From Mucilaginibacter sp. (GTDB taxonomy: Bacteria > Bacteroidota > Bacteroidia > Sphingobacteriales > Sphingobacteriaceae), in NCBI GenBank assembly GCA_028287895.1, contig JAQBOV010000026.1, forward strand, positions 1 through 64,000: 64,000 bases of DNA, written 5' to 3'. Position 1 is the first letter of the stretch, and each line of letters opens with the position of its first letter. The notes beneath the pieces are model-generated. The model was given only the letters and a program-made list of their open reading frames with translations, was not told where the DNA came from and made no database searches. Below, in pieces: positions 42,628 through 53,510 of the stretch. A program made the position numbers and the translations under genes.

Positions 42628-43764
42628 TTATTTTCCTTGCTTTGATTGCCCTGGTGCCTGCTGTGCCGATGGATTGCCCAACGTAATTTTACCTCCATCG
42701 CGCAAACGCTGGAAACCATCGGTTATCACTTTATCGCCTTCATTTATACCTGATAAAATCACCACATTATTTCCTATATGCTGGCCCAGGCTTACTTTAT
42801 GCTGTTTGGCAATAGTATCCAGGCTAACAAATACAAAAAATTCACCCATTTGCTCGTTCACTGCTTTAGCCGGTATCATGATCCTGTTCCCTGATTGCTC
42901 ATTGAGGACCTTTACCACGCAGCTCATCCCATCTTTGAGAATGTCATTTTCGTTTGAAAACTGAACTCTTACCTTAATTGTTCCGGTCTGATTGTTAACT
43001 CCCCTGTCAATAGCCAGTATCTTCCCAGGCTTATTATAAGTGGTAATGCCATCTGATAACTGAAGTTTAAAAGTAGAATCGGTACCCTTTCTCTGAAGAT
43101 TATAGAAACGGTTAATATCTTGCTCATTTATTACAAAATCAACTCCGATAGGATGTTCACTGGATATTGTATTCAACAGCGTTGTACCGGGGGTAACCTG
43201 TGCACCAAGTTTTACCTGCGATATGCCGATGCGGCCGGTAAATGGTGCGCTAATAATGGAATAAGACAGATCAGTTTTTGCTGATACAAGCTGCGCTTTG
43301 GCAACAGCAACCTGACTTTTATTAGTTTCATAAACGGCAATGGTCTGGTCAACAGTTTGACGGGCAACAGCATCCTGCTTTTGCAGATAGGTATAACGAT
43401 CCACGTCCTTTTGAGCTTTTACCAGATTGGCTTCGGCACTTGATATGTTGGCCACAGCCTGATCATAGGCCGCAACATATTTACGCCTGTCAATTTCATA
43501 CAAGGCTTTACCCTTTTGCACCACTTCGCCTTCTTTAAAAAATATACCGGTTATAAAGCCTGCCACCTGGCTGCGCAGCTCCACCGAATTTAAGGCTACA
43601 ACAGTTCCCTGAAATTGATCATAGTAAATCGCTTCGGCCCTTTTTGCCTCTGCAACATTTACCGGGGTTGGCACTGAGGCAGTATTCTGTTTGGCAGGCT
43701 TGCCGCACGATGCACAGATTAACAACGCTGCAGGGCTTATCCAAAGTAGGTATTTATGTTTCAT
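42628..43764 (-). CDS. RND efflux periplasmic adaptor subunit
   Basis: This membrane-fusion protein links the RND permease with the outer-membrane channel. It is a lipoprotein (lipobox LLICASC, about Cys 20 of the form starting at 43764) with a lipoyl/beta-barrel architecture: VELRSQVAGFITGIFFKEGEVVQKG for the first lipoyl half, a coiled-coil hairpin (about residues 95-165), and SAPFTGRIGISQVKLGAQV for the second. The ATG at 43764 gives the usual MKHKYLLW signal; ATG 43779 adds five residues. Middle gene of the efflux operon. Confidence 0.95.
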   Translation of the reverse strand: MKHKYLLWISPAALLICASCGKPAKQNTASVPTPVNVAEAKRAEAIYYDQFQGTVVALNSVELRSQVAGFITGIFFKEGEVVQKGKALYEIDRRKYVAAYDQAVANISSAEANLVKAQKDVDRYTYLQKQDAVARQTVDQTIAVYETNKSQVAVAKAQLVSAKTDLSYSIISAPFTGRIGISQVKLGAQVTPGTTLLNTISSEHPIGVDFVINEQDINRFYNLQRKGTDSTFKLQLSDGITTYNKPGKILAIDRGVNNQTGTIKVRVQFSNENDILKDGMSCVVKVLNEQSGNRIMIPAKAVNEQMGEFFVFVSLDTIAKQHKVSLGQHIGNNVVILSGINEGDKVITDGFQRLRDGGKITLGNPSAQQAPGQSKQGK

Positions 43765-43782
43765 AAGTTTGAGGTTCAATTT

Positions 43783-45111
43783 TTATTGTATAGTTAGGGT
43801 CCCTAATGCTTTTTGAAGGTCAATTCTGCTCGACAACAGCTGGAATAAAGCATTATAATAATTTAGTTCAGCCGTCCTCAGGTCAGACTGGGCCACAATT
43901 ACATCAAGGTAAGTTTTAATTCCTTCCCTGTACTGCAAGCTCACCACCTTATACACGTCTTTAGCCAGTTCGACATTTTGTTTCAAAAATTGCCAGTTGG
44001 TATAGTTGCTCTTATAACTTGCAAGCGCCTGTACATATTCAGTATTAATCGTATTGCGCGAATTTACAATATCCAGATCAGCACGGTCAACCTGCAAACG
44101 TGCCTTACTTAAATTTTGCAAACGTTTACCTCCCTGGAAAATAGGGATGGCAAGCGTTAAACCAACATAGGCATTGGGAAATGATTTATCATAAAGGGTC
44201 GAAAAACTATTACTTAAATAATACCGATTGTAATTTCCGGTTGCAGATACTGAAGGTAGAAATTCCCATTTATAATAGCTCACATTAATATTTTGAAGAT
44301 TTTTTTGAGTTTGCAGTAACTGGTATTCAATCCTGTTGTTAACATCCAGCCTCTGATTGGTATCTATAATAGCCTCGCTCTCGTAATGGGTAGAGTCAAA
44401 CGAAAGTGTTAACGTATTAACGGGATTAAATCCCATGATCTGTTTGAGATAAGCAAACTTACTTTTAATACTTTCTTCTGTTTGTTTGCGTGTAGCCAGT
44501 GAATTATTTAATGCAATAGTAGCCTGTTTGTAATCTGTTTTGTCGACCACGCCTGCCTGATACTGTGAATAAGCATCCTTCAAACTTCTTTGAAGCCTTC
44601 TTATATCTTCATTTAAAATATCCAATTGCCTTTGTGATAGTAAAACATCAAAAAATGCCTTGCTTACGTCTGATACCACATTGATCTGGCTGCTGATTGT
44701 ATTCTCTTTATAATATAGACGTGAATATTTTGCTGCTTTAGCAGCCTGCAATACGTCATTGTTATAAATCACCTGATTGGCTTGTAAGCCCAGGGTTGAC
44801 AAGTTATTTAAACCGCTGGTATTAGCAGAGGAATTGCCGGCCGGTACTACCGGACCACCTTTAAAATAATAGTCATACAGGCCTGAACCACTAAGCTGGG
44901 GCAACCAGGCTGAAAGGCTTATACCGATGTTGCGCTCATTGATCGCCTCGTCAATAGATGCCTGCCGTACCGTGGGCTGGTTACGCAGCGCAAAATCGAC
45001 ACATTGCTTTAAAGTGACTACTTTTACAGACGTGTCGGCATTTATTTGAGCACAGGCGATTAAAGGAAAAAATAAAATAAAACCTGGTAGTATGTAACAT
45101 ATTTTTTTCAT
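43783..45111 (-). CDS. TolC-family outer-membrane efflux channel
   Basis: The 442-residue protein has a signal peptide (to about ACAQ, residue 22) and two outer-membrane-efflux repeats, each with the helical tunnel and a barrel segment: VVTLKQCVDFALRNQPTVRQA at residue 30 and VGLTLAIPIFQGGKRLQNL about residue 310. This is the exit duct for the RND pump. It is the first gene of the operon, 3 bases ahead of the adaptor's long form. The promoter must lie in the 348-base AT-rich region upstream. Confidence 0.95.
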   Translation of the reverse strand: MKKICYILPGFILFFPLIACAQINADTSVKVVTLKQCVDFALRNQPTVRQASIDEAINERNIGISLSAWLPQLSGSGLYDYYFKGGPVVPAGNSSANTSGLNNLSTLGLQANQVIYNNDVLQAAKAAKYSRLYYKENTISSQINVVSDVSKAFFDVLLSQRQLDILNEDIRRLQRSLKDAYSQYQAGVVDKTDYKQATIALNNSLATRKQTEESIKSKFAYLKQIMGFNPVNTLTLSFDSTHYESEAIIDTNQRLDVNNRIEYQLLQTQKNLQNINVSYYKWEFLPSVSATGNYNRYYLSNSFSTLYDKSFPNAYVGLTLAIPIFQGGKRLQNLSKARLQVDRADLDIVNSRNTINTEYVQALASYKSNYTNWQFLKQNVELAKDVYKVVSLQYREGIKTYLDVIVAQSDLRTAELNYYNALFQLLSSRIDLQKALGTLTIQ

Positions 45112-46663
<1,552 letters not shown>

Positions 46664-46665
<2 letters not shown>

Positions 46666-46700
46666 AGTATCATCCCGATAAAAATTCGGGAGATACTTTT
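46664..46700 (+). terminator. Hairpin after serine palmitoyltransferase
   Basis: AAAGTATC (46664-46671) pairs with GATACTTT (46692-46699); after a small bulge CCCGA pairs with TCGGG around a 7-base loop, and T/A follow. It separates the SPT gene from the GNAT-like gene by 34 bases, so it may be a full or partial terminator. Confidence 0.7.
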
Positions 46701-46733
46701 ATTCACCCCCCCAAAAAAAACAGAAGATTCCAG

Positions 46734-47849
46734 ATGAAAAAAATAATTCCGGTTAGTACTAAAAAAGAACTGGCTAAATTTATTGACTTTCCCCATGATC
46801 TCTATAAAGATGATCCCAACTACGTACCCGAATTATTTATTGCGCAACGCGACATTTTAACCACTCATCCTTTCCATAAACATTCATCGCTGCAAACATT
46901 CTTAGCGTATGATGGCGATAAGATTGTTGGGCGTATAGCTGCCATATTTAACACTAACCACAATAAATTCAACAACTCAAACGACGGTTTTTTTGGGTTT
47001 TTTGATTGCATAAACGATCAGCAGGTTGCCGACCTTTTGTTCGCTGAGGCCACAAAATGGCTAACAGAAAAAAAGGTGTCAAAAATAGCCGGGCCGGTAA
47101 ACCCGTCAACAAATGAAACCTGTGGTTTACTGGTAAAAGGTTTTGACAGTTCACCGATGGTGATGATGACCTATAATCCGCCCTATTATATTAATCTGCT
47201 TGAAAAAGCCGGGTTTACCAAACAGGTGGATCTATTAGCATGGAGCTGGGATAAATACAGCTACAACGATAAATCAGTTCAGTTGCTGGATAAGTTACAA
47301 GAACGGCTAAAACGCAGCGATGTCACCATCAGGAAAATAAACTTGAAAAAATTCAAAGAAGAAGCCGCTGCATTGCGTGAGGTATATAATACAGCATGGG
47401 ACAAAAACATGGGCTTCTTTCCGATGACCAATGAGGAGTTTGACTATACGGCCAAAGACTTGAAAATGATCCTCGACCCGGATTTCTGTCTTGTTGCCGA
47501 ACAACATGGCAAAATAGTCGGTTTTGGCGTAGCGATCCCTGATATTAACCAGATATTGAAGAAAATCAGCAAAGGCCGTTTACTTCCTACAGGCATCTTT
47601 AAGCTCTTATTAGGCAAAAGCAAAATTAAAGGTATCAGAATAATGTTGCTGGGAGTAATCGATGGCTACCGGAAGATGGGTATTGAGGCCGTCTTGTATG
47701 GCAATATCATTAAAGAATACCGCAGAAAGGGCTTGGAATATGCTGAAGCATCATGGACCCTGGAGAATAACCATATGGTAAACCGTGCTATTGAAGCGAT
47801 TGGCGGAAATCAGTACAAGACCTACCGGATATACGAAAAAAACATTTAA
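46734..47849 (+). CDS. GNAT-like acyltransferase, candidate ceramide synthase
   Basis: The 371-residue protein appears to have two GNAT-like halves: an N-terminal region with FLAYDGDKIVGRIAAIFN and a C-terminal region with CLVAEQHGKIVGFGVAIPD, separated by a linker with NPPYYINLLEKAGFTKQVD. No signal peptide or membrane segment is evident. Bacterial ceramide synthase from Caulobacter (bCerS) is a GNAT-superfamily acyltransferase, and this gene sits directly behind serine palmitoyltransferase. It is therefore a good candidate to N-acylate sphinganine. The name GNAT-like is what sequence shows; the ceramide synthase role is inference. Confidence 0.65.
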   Translation: MKKIIPVSTKKELAKFIDFPHDLYKDDPNYVPELFIAQRDILTTHPFHKHSSLQTFLAYDGDKIVGRIAAIFNTNHNKFNNSNDGFFGFFDCINDQQVADLLFAEATKWLTEKKVSKIAGPVNPSTNETCGLLVKGFDSSPMVMMTYNPPYYINLLEKAGFTKQVDLLAWSWDKYSYNDKSVQLLDKLQERLKRSDVTIRKINLKKFKEEAAALREVYNTAWDKNMGFFPMTNEEFDYTAKDLKMILDPDFCLVAEQHGKIVGFGVAIPDINQILKKISKGRLLPTGIFKLLLGKSKIKGIRIMLLGVIDGYRKMGIEAVLYGNIIKEYRRKGLEYAEASWTLENNHMVNRAIEAIGGNQYKTYRIYEKNI

Positions 47850-48070
47850 ATACACGGAATAAGCGAAGATACGGCATTCAACCCCTACCCGTACTTGAGA
47901 ATAATTAACTGATCTTTCAACAAGAGCTACCCGGATTTAAACTGACAAATTTCATATTTCGGTCAACTTTATAAAATTGCTCAATTCTTCGCTGAAAAAT
48001 TCAGTCCTTTGGTCAATTCTAAGCAAACAAATTGGCTATTGCCACAATACTAACTCGAAAAAAACAGAAC

Positions 48071-49393
48071 ATGAAAAGTAACATTCAACCTGCAGAAGGC
48101 AAACTCGGTATTTTGATACCTGGATTGGGAGCAGTAGCTACTACATTGATTGCCGGCGTTGAAGCCGTAAAAAAAGGTTTATCACAACCCATTGGCTCAC
48201 TTACACAAATGGGACATATACGTTTAGGTAAAAGAACAGATAACCGTAATCCAAAGGTTAAAGATTTTGTGCCACTGGCCGACTTTAAGGATATTGTTTT
48301 CGGTGGCTGGGATGTATATGAAGATAACGTATATGAAGCTGCCATGAAAGCCAAGGTACTTGAGCCGGGCTTACTCAATGCAATCAGGTCTGAACTGGAA
48401 AATGTGGTGCCGATGAAAGCTGCTTTTGATAAAAACTATGCAAAAAACCTGGTAGCCACCCATGTTAAAACAGGTACAAGGCATGAACTTGCCCAGGCGG
48501 TAATGGCTGATATTAAAAACTTTAAAGAAAAGAATGACTGCAGCAGGATAGTTTTGATCTGGTGCGGTTCAACAGAAATATATTACGAAGCTTCAGACAT
48601 CCATCAGAGCCTTGCTAAATTTGAACTGGCTTTGTTAGAAGACGATAAGCGCATATCGCCAAGCATGATCTATGCCTATGCGGCGCTAAAATTAGGCATT
48701 CCTTTTGCAAATGGCGCTCCTAATTTAACAGTTGATATCCCTGCCATGGTCGAACTGGCAAAATTAACCGAAACACCGATCGCAGGTAAAGATTTTAAAA
48801 CCGGTCAAACTTTAATGAAGACGATATTGGCGCCAGGTTTGGCTGCCCGTTCGCTCGGAGTTAAAGGATGGTTTTCAACAAATATATTGGGTAACCGCGA
48901 CGGATTGGTGCTGGACGACCCGGATAACTTTAAAACCAAAGAAGTTTCAAAGCTGGGCGTATTGGAAGATATTTTCAAGCCTGAAAGCAACCCCGAACTA
49001 TACGGTGATTTATACCATAAAATACGCATTGATTATTACCCGCCACATGGCGATAACAAGGAAAGCTGGGATAATATCGACATTTTTGGCTGGTTAGGCT
49101 ATAAGATGCAGATCAAGATCAATTTCCTTTGCCGCGACTCTATTTTAGCCGCACCTATTGCATTGGACCTGGCTTTATTCAGCGATCTGGCAAAGAGAGC
49201 CCAAATGAGCGGCGTGCAGGAATGGCTATCTTTCTACCTTAAATCACCGCAAACCGCTCCGGGCCTGCATCCCGAAAATGATATATTTAAACAATTAATG
49301 AAATTGCAAAACACGCTTCGTCACATGATGGGCGAAGATCTGATCACCCACCTGGGCTTAGATTATTACCAGGATCTGGTTGAAGCATTGTAA
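48071..49393 (+). CDS. ino1: myo-Inositol-1-phosphate synthase
   Basis: MIPS converts glucose-6-phosphate to inositol-3-phosphate using NAD. The 440-residue protein has the dinucleotide-binding start GKLGILIPGLGAVATTLIAG, GSLTQMGHIRLGKR, NGAPNLTVDIPAM, AGKDFKTGQTLMKTILAP (contains the catalytic lysines) and GWFSTNILGNRDGLVL plus SKLGVLEDIF. Start at ATG 48071; a TTG at 48032 would add 13 residues. It overlaps the phosphatase gene by one base (TAATG), so both are translated together. In Bacteroides thetaiotaomicron a related cluster with MIPS makes inositol lipids. Confidence 0.95.
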   Translation: MKSNIQPAEGKLGILIPGLGAVATTLIAGVEAVKKGLSQPIGSLTQMGHIRLGKRTDNRNPKVKDFVPLADFKDIVFGGWDVYEDNVYEAAMKAKVLEPGLLNAIRSELENVVPMKAAFDKNYAKNLVATHVKTGTRHELAQAVMADIKNFKEKNDCSRIVLIWCGSTEIYYEASDIHQSLAKFELALLEDDKRISPSMIYAYAALKLGIPFANGAPNLTVDIPAMVELAKLTETPIAGKDFKTGQTLMKTILAPGLAARSLGVKGWFSTNILGNRDGLVLDDPDNFKTKEVSKLGVLEDIFKPESNPELYGDLYHKIRIDYYPPHGDNKESWDNIDIFGWLGYKMQIKINFLCRDSILAAPIALDLALFSDLAKRAQMSGVQEWLSFYLKSPQTAPGLHPENDIFKQLMKLQNTLRHMMGEDLITHLGLDYYQDLVEAL

Positions 49394-49845
49394 TGCTGTT
49401 TCATAAGCTGATCTCCACAAGCCTGGGCATTGGTTACATTGGCAAAGGAGGCGGAACAGCTGCGGCTGTAGCCTGCTGTATTTGCTGGTACTTTGCCTGG
49501 GCTGCTGGTTACCAGCTTGTTCCCTCCTTAATTATTACTGCTGCCATAACCTTGCTCGGCATTTGGTCTTCAAATGCCGTTTCAAAAATATGGGGTAAAG
49601 ATCCCGCTCGCGTAGTTATTGATGAGGTTGCCGGCATGTGCATCAGTCTGCTATTGGTCCCGGTAAGTATAAGATATATCCTATCTGCGCTCGTTCTGTT
49701 TCGTTTTTTTGATATCGCAAAACCCCTTTTTATCAAAAAAATGGAAAAATTGCCCGGCGGGTGGGGCATCATGCTGGATGATGTTCTGGCCGGTATCTAT
49801 GCCAATATATTATTACAGCTTATTTTATGGTTTAAGCTGTTTTAA
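49393..49845 (+). CDS. PgpA-type phosphatidylglycerophosphatase
   Basis: The 150-residue integral membrane protein shows the PgpA hallmark acidic motif GKDPARVVIDEVAGMCI and GGWGIMLDDVLAGIYAN, with several membrane segments. PgpA removes the phosphate from phosphatidylglycerophosphate. Its overlap with ino1 suggests that here the substrate is phosphatidylinositol phosphate made by the downstream CDP-alcohol transferase, as reported for the related Bacteroides cluster. A role in ordinary phosphatidylglycerol synthesis is also possible. Confidence 0.9.
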   Translation: MLFHKLISTSLGIGYIGKGGGTAAAVACCICWYFAWAAGYQLVPSLIITAAITLLGIWSSNAVSKIWGKDPARVVIDEVAGMCISLLLVPVSIRYILSALVLFRFFDIAKPLFIKKMEKLPGGWGIMLDDVLAGIYANILLQLILWFKLF

Positions 49846-49870
49846 AATTAGCTTTAGATGTTTAAATTTT

Positions 49871-49888
49871 ATTAATCGTTTGATTAAT
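49871..49888. promoter_or_regulatory. Palindrome ATTAATC-N4-GATTAAT
   Basis: Seven-base arms around GTTT, with the same core and spacing as the palindrome at 39256-39277, and TTTTG after both. It is 40 bases upstream of a -7-like box in the 316-base gap between the phosphatase and DUF5686 genes. Confidence 0.4.
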
Positions 49889-49927
49889 TTTGACTTTTTG
49901 ACCACAATAGTCTGAATGAAATTTTTC

Positions 49928-49935
49928 TATTTTTG
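49928..49935 (+). promoter_or_regulatory. -7-like box upstream of the DUF5686 gene
   Basis: TATTTTTG followed by CGG matches TAnnTTTG. It is over 200 bases before the DUF5686 start, so the leader would be long. No -33 TTTG at the standard distance. Confidence 0.3.
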
Positions 49936-50194
49936 CGGTGTATTACAAATGCTTGTTAAACGACTGTTATAAATTTTAGTCTGACACGGGAAGATTTAAA
50001 GCAAGTGGATGAAATAATTGTTGGAACTAAAATAATGTCATCCTATTATTAAAATATTGATTAAATATTGTTTTGACCAACTGAATGAAGTTATATCGTG
50101 TAATTTCTAAAGTAATCGTATCAATAATAATATAGATACGTTTTACAATTGTCCCGGTAAAATGAGTTTGTATTTGCGTAACCGCATTAGGCAC

Positions 50195-52750
50195 ATGAAT
50201 TGTAAAAGTATTTGTTTAAAGATATTTGTTTTAACATTATTCCTTTTTTCATCATTAATAACATTTGCTCAGGTAACAAAAGTGAGTGGTGTGGTTACCG
50301 ATGCAAAAACAAAGCAGACGCTTCCGTTTGTAAACGTGCTAGCCGGAGATAGTTCTATTAACATAACTGCCGATGAAGATGGCAAATATGTTTTACAATC
50401 CAATAAACCCTTCAACCAGATAAAAGTATCCTATGTAGGATATAAACCGGCTACCTTAAATGTTGTGCCCGGGCAGGAGCAGGTCATTAATATCCGCCTG
50501 GTCCCTGCAGCACAACAACTTGGCGAAGTAGTGATCAGATCTGGGAAAAAAAGCAGATACCGAAATAAAGATAATCCGGCTGTCGAACTCATTCGCCAGG
50601 TAATAGCCCATAAGGAACAGAACCGCCCCGAAAATTACAACTACGTGCAATATAAGGAATATGATAAAATGCAGTTTTCCTTAAGCAATGTATCGCCGAC
50701 CCTATCAGATAGGAAGTTTTTCAAAAAATATAAATTTCTGCTTGATAACAGGGATAGCACACTTGTTCCCGGCAAATCACTTCTGCCAATATATCTTGAT
50801 GAAAAATTAAGTGAAAATTATTACCGCAAAACCCCCGAAAAGAAAAAATCGGTAGTCTTGGGAGAAAAAAGTGTAAACTTTGGAAGTTATATAGATAATG
50901 AGGGACTGGGTCAGTATTTCAAGCATCTTTATTATGACGTAGACATTTACTCCAATAATATTTTTTTAGTTTCGGTCCAGTTTTTAAGCCCGATCTCCAA
51001 CTCCGCTCCTACATTTTATAAATTCTTTATTACTGACACCGTAATTGTAAATAATACGAAGGTAGTTGAATTAAGTTTTACCCCGCGTAATACCACGGAT
51101 CAGCTTTTTGAAGGGAAAATATATATTACGCTTGATGGAAATTATGCGGTACAAAAAGCAGTGCTCAACATTAATAAAAATATCAACCTGAATTTTGTAA
51201 ATACGATGCACGTTAACCTGGAGTTTGAACAAAACCCGGATATGCGGTATCATTTAAGCAAGAGCACGATACTGGTGGATTTTGGGCTTACTAAAAACAA
51301 AAAAGGCGGTGCAGTTGGTATCCGGACAGTTACTTTTAAAGATTACCGGGTAAATAAACCGATACCCGATACGGCTTTTAATGGCCCTGCCCTTGTGGTA
51401 GCTGATGATGCCAAAGAAAAGAGTAACACTTATTGGTCGCAAAATCGTTTTGATACGCTTAGCATAGCTGAATCAAAAGTTTACCATAATATTGATACTT
51501 TAAAATCCATGCCATCTTACCGGCGTACTATGGATATCATTACGCTGCTGCTAGCCGGTTATAAATCATTAGGTCCATTTGAAATTGGACCTGCGAATGC
51601 TTTTTACAGTTTTAACCCCGTTGAAGGGTTTAGATTAAGGTTTGGGGGCCGTACTACCCCTGAGCTGAGCAAACGGTATTATTTTGAAACTTATGCCGCT
51701 TATGGATTTAAGGACGAAAAATGGAAGTACTTTTTAAGCGCTACTTATTCGCTCAATGACAAGTCCGTTTACAAATTTCCCCAGAATTATATAAGAGCAA
51801 GCTTTCAGCGGGATACTAAAATACCAGGTGAGGCATTGCAATTTGTACAGGAGGATAATTTCCTGCTCTCATTCAAGCGTGGCGAAAACACCAAGTACCT
51901 TTATAATGATTTTTATCGCCTGGATTACGTACATGAGTACGAAAATCACTTTTCATACAGCATCGGTTTTAAAAATTGGAAGCAATCACCTGCCGGCTCC
52001 CTGTATTTTAACAATGAAGTAAATAATTTACCTAACGTAATCAATGAACTCACCACAACAGAGGCTACCATAGGTTTACGCTATGCACCACATGAGCAAT
52101 TTTACCAGGGAAAAAGATATCGCGTGCCAATACCAGGCAAATATGTTGTTTTGGCGCTTGATTACACTGCCGGTTTGAAAAATGTTTTTGGCGGTCAATA
52201 CAATTACCAAAGTTTACATTTCCGTTTAGATAAGCATTTTTATTTCTCACAATTGGGCTATGCCGATGCGATCGTGGAAGCGGGCCGGATATTTGGCCAG
52301 GTGCCTTATCCGCTGCTTACCATACCTCATGCTAACCAAACTTATGCATACCAGGTCGGCTCATATAACCTGATGAACTTTTTGGAATTTGCTAATGATC
52401 ACTACGAAAGCCTTAACCTTGACCAGCATTTTAACGGGTTCTTTTTTAATAAGATACCGTTATTTAAGCGTTTAAAATGGCGTGAAGTGGTTTCGGCAAA
52501 GGCTTTATGGGGCGGTGTTACAAATGAAAATAACCCTACATTGCATCCCTCATTATATCAATTTCCGGCTGATGAGAACGGGCGGCCTATTACGTATATC
52601 ATGACCAGAACGCCTTATGTGGAAGGCAGTGTTGGCATTGAAAATATTTTTAAATTTATAAGGGTTGATTTAGTGAGGCGGTTTACCTATTTAGATAATC
52701 CGGATGTCGCTAAATGGGGGATTCGTGCAAGGGCAGATTTTAACTTTTAA
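50195..52750 (+). CDS. Outer-membrane protein: carboxypeptidase-like domain plus DUF5686
   Basis: After a signal peptide (MNCKSICLKIFVLTLFLFSS, to about FAQ) a CarboxypepD_reg-like beta-sandwich (SGVVTDAKTKQTLPFVNVLA to KVSYVGYKPATLNV) is followed by the DUF5686 part and a long C-terminal aromatic-rich barrel-like region. This arrangement of about 850 residues is typical of Bacteroidota outer-membrane proteins of unknown function. The ATG at 50195 was taken because it starts the signal peptide; ATG 50162 adds 11 residues. It lies within the lipid cluster, 32 bases upstream of the CDP-alcohol transferase gene. Confidence 0.9.
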   Translation: MNCKSICLKIFVLTLFLFSSLITFAQVTKVSGVVTDAKTKQTLPFVNVLAGDSSINITADEDGKYVLQSNKPFNQIKVSYVGYKPATLNVVPGQEQVINIRLVPAAQQLGEVVIRSGKKSRYRNKDNPAVELIRQVIAHKEQNRPENYNYVQYKEYDKMQFSLSNVSPTLSDRKFFKKYKFLLDNRDSTLVPGKSLLPIYLDEKLSENYYRKTPEKKKSVVLGEKSVNFGSYIDNEGLGQYFKHLYYDVDIYSNNIFLVSVQFLSPISNSAPTFYKFFITDTVIVNNTKVVELSFTPRNTTDQLFEGKIYITLDGNYAVQKAVLNINKNINLNFVNTMHVNLEFEQNPDMRYHLSKSTILVDFGLTKNKKGGAVGIRTVTFKDYRVNKPIPDTAFNGPALVVADDAKEKSNTYWSQNRFDTLSIAESKVYHNIDTLKSMPSYRRTMDIITLLLAGYKSLGPFEIGPANAFYSFNPVEGFRLRFGGRTTPELSKRYYFETYAAYGFKDEKWKYFLSATYSLNDKSVYKFPQNYIRASFQRDTKIPGEALQFVQEDNFLLSFKRGENTKYLYNDFYRLDYVHEYENHFSYSIGFKNWKQSPAGSLYFNNEVNNLPNVINELTTTEATIGLRYAPHEQFYQGKRYRVPIPGKYVVLALDYTAGLKNVFGGQYNYQSLHFRLDKHFYFSQLGYADAIVEAGRIFGQVPYPLLTIPHANQTYAYQVGSYNLMNFLEFANDHYESLNLDQHFNGFFFNKIPLFKRLKWREVVSAKALWGGVTNENNPTLHPSLYQFPADENGRPITYIMTRTPYVEGSVGIENIFKFIRVDLVRRFTYLDNPDVAKWGIRARADFNF

Positions 52751-52782
52751 CTACATTTGTATAACAAAAACTTGTTGCAGCT

Positions 52783-53496
52783 ATGGCACATCAAACTTCA
52801 TTACGTACCAATCTTCAATTAGGGATCTATAAGGTTATAGATCCGTTTGTTAAGATATTGATAAAACTGGGTCTTACCCCCAATGTAGTTACCTCTATAG
52901 GCTTTGTGCTTAATGTTGGTGTAGCAGTAATATTCATCATCGGTGCGGAGGAAGGTAACCGGGGCGACCTTACCTATGTCGGTTGGGCGGGCGCATTGAT
53001 CCTGTTTGCGGGTTTGTTTGATATGCTTGACGGACAGGTGGCAAGGCTTGGCAATATGAAATCTACTTTTGGCGCTTTATATGATTCGGTACTTGACCGT
53101 TACAGTGAACTGATCATGTTTTTAGGTATTTGTTATTACCTTGTTGCCCACCATTATTTTCTGAGTTCTATTTTCGCTTTTATTGCACTGATCGGTTCAA
53201 TGATGGTAAGTTATGTACGCGCCCGTGCCGAAGGCCTGGGCGTAGAGGTCAAAGGTGGTTTAATGCAAAGGCCCGAGAGGGTGATTACCCTGGGCCTGTT
53301 CGCCATGCTCTGCGGCGTTACTTCATTATATATTGGTGGTAATTACAAATTGTATGTTCCCGGTATCAAATTTCACATATTCGAGACGATGTCTATTTTC
53401 ACCTTTCCCATAGTCGCACTTGCTATTCTGACTAATGTAACGGCCTTCAAACGTTTAATGGATGCAAAAAAGGCTTTGGAGAAGAAAAATTTATAA
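52783..53496 (+). CDS. CDP-alcohol phosphatidyltransferase (phosphatidylinositol-phosphate synthase candidate)
   Basis: The 237-residue membrane enzyme has the family signature DG-x2-AR-x8-G-x3-D-x3-D exactly: D83 G84, A87 R88, G97, D101, D105 (GLFDMLDGQVARLG and FGALYDSVLDRYSE). It joins a lipid-CDP donor to an alcohol. With ino1 upstream, the acceptor is probably inositol-3-phosphate, making phosphatidylinositol phosphate; glycerophosphate would make phosphatidylglycerophosphate. It starts a tight four-gene run with DUF4833, a fatty-acid hydroxylase and a PAP2 protein. The choice of acceptor is inference from context. Confidence 0.85.
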   Translation: MAHQTSLRTNLQLGIYKVIDPFVKILIKLGLTPNVVTSIGFVLNVGVAVIFIIGAEEGNRGDLTYVGWAGALILFAGLFDMLDGQVARLGNMKSTFGALYDSVLDRYSELIMFLGICYYLVAHHYFLSSIFAFIALIGSMMVSYVRARAEGLGVEVKGGLMQRPERVITLGLFAMLCGVTSLYIGGNYKLYVPGIKFHIFETMSIFTFPIVALAILTNVTAFKRLMDAKKALEKKNL

Positions 53497-53510
53497 TAAT
53501 ATCCTTTTAA

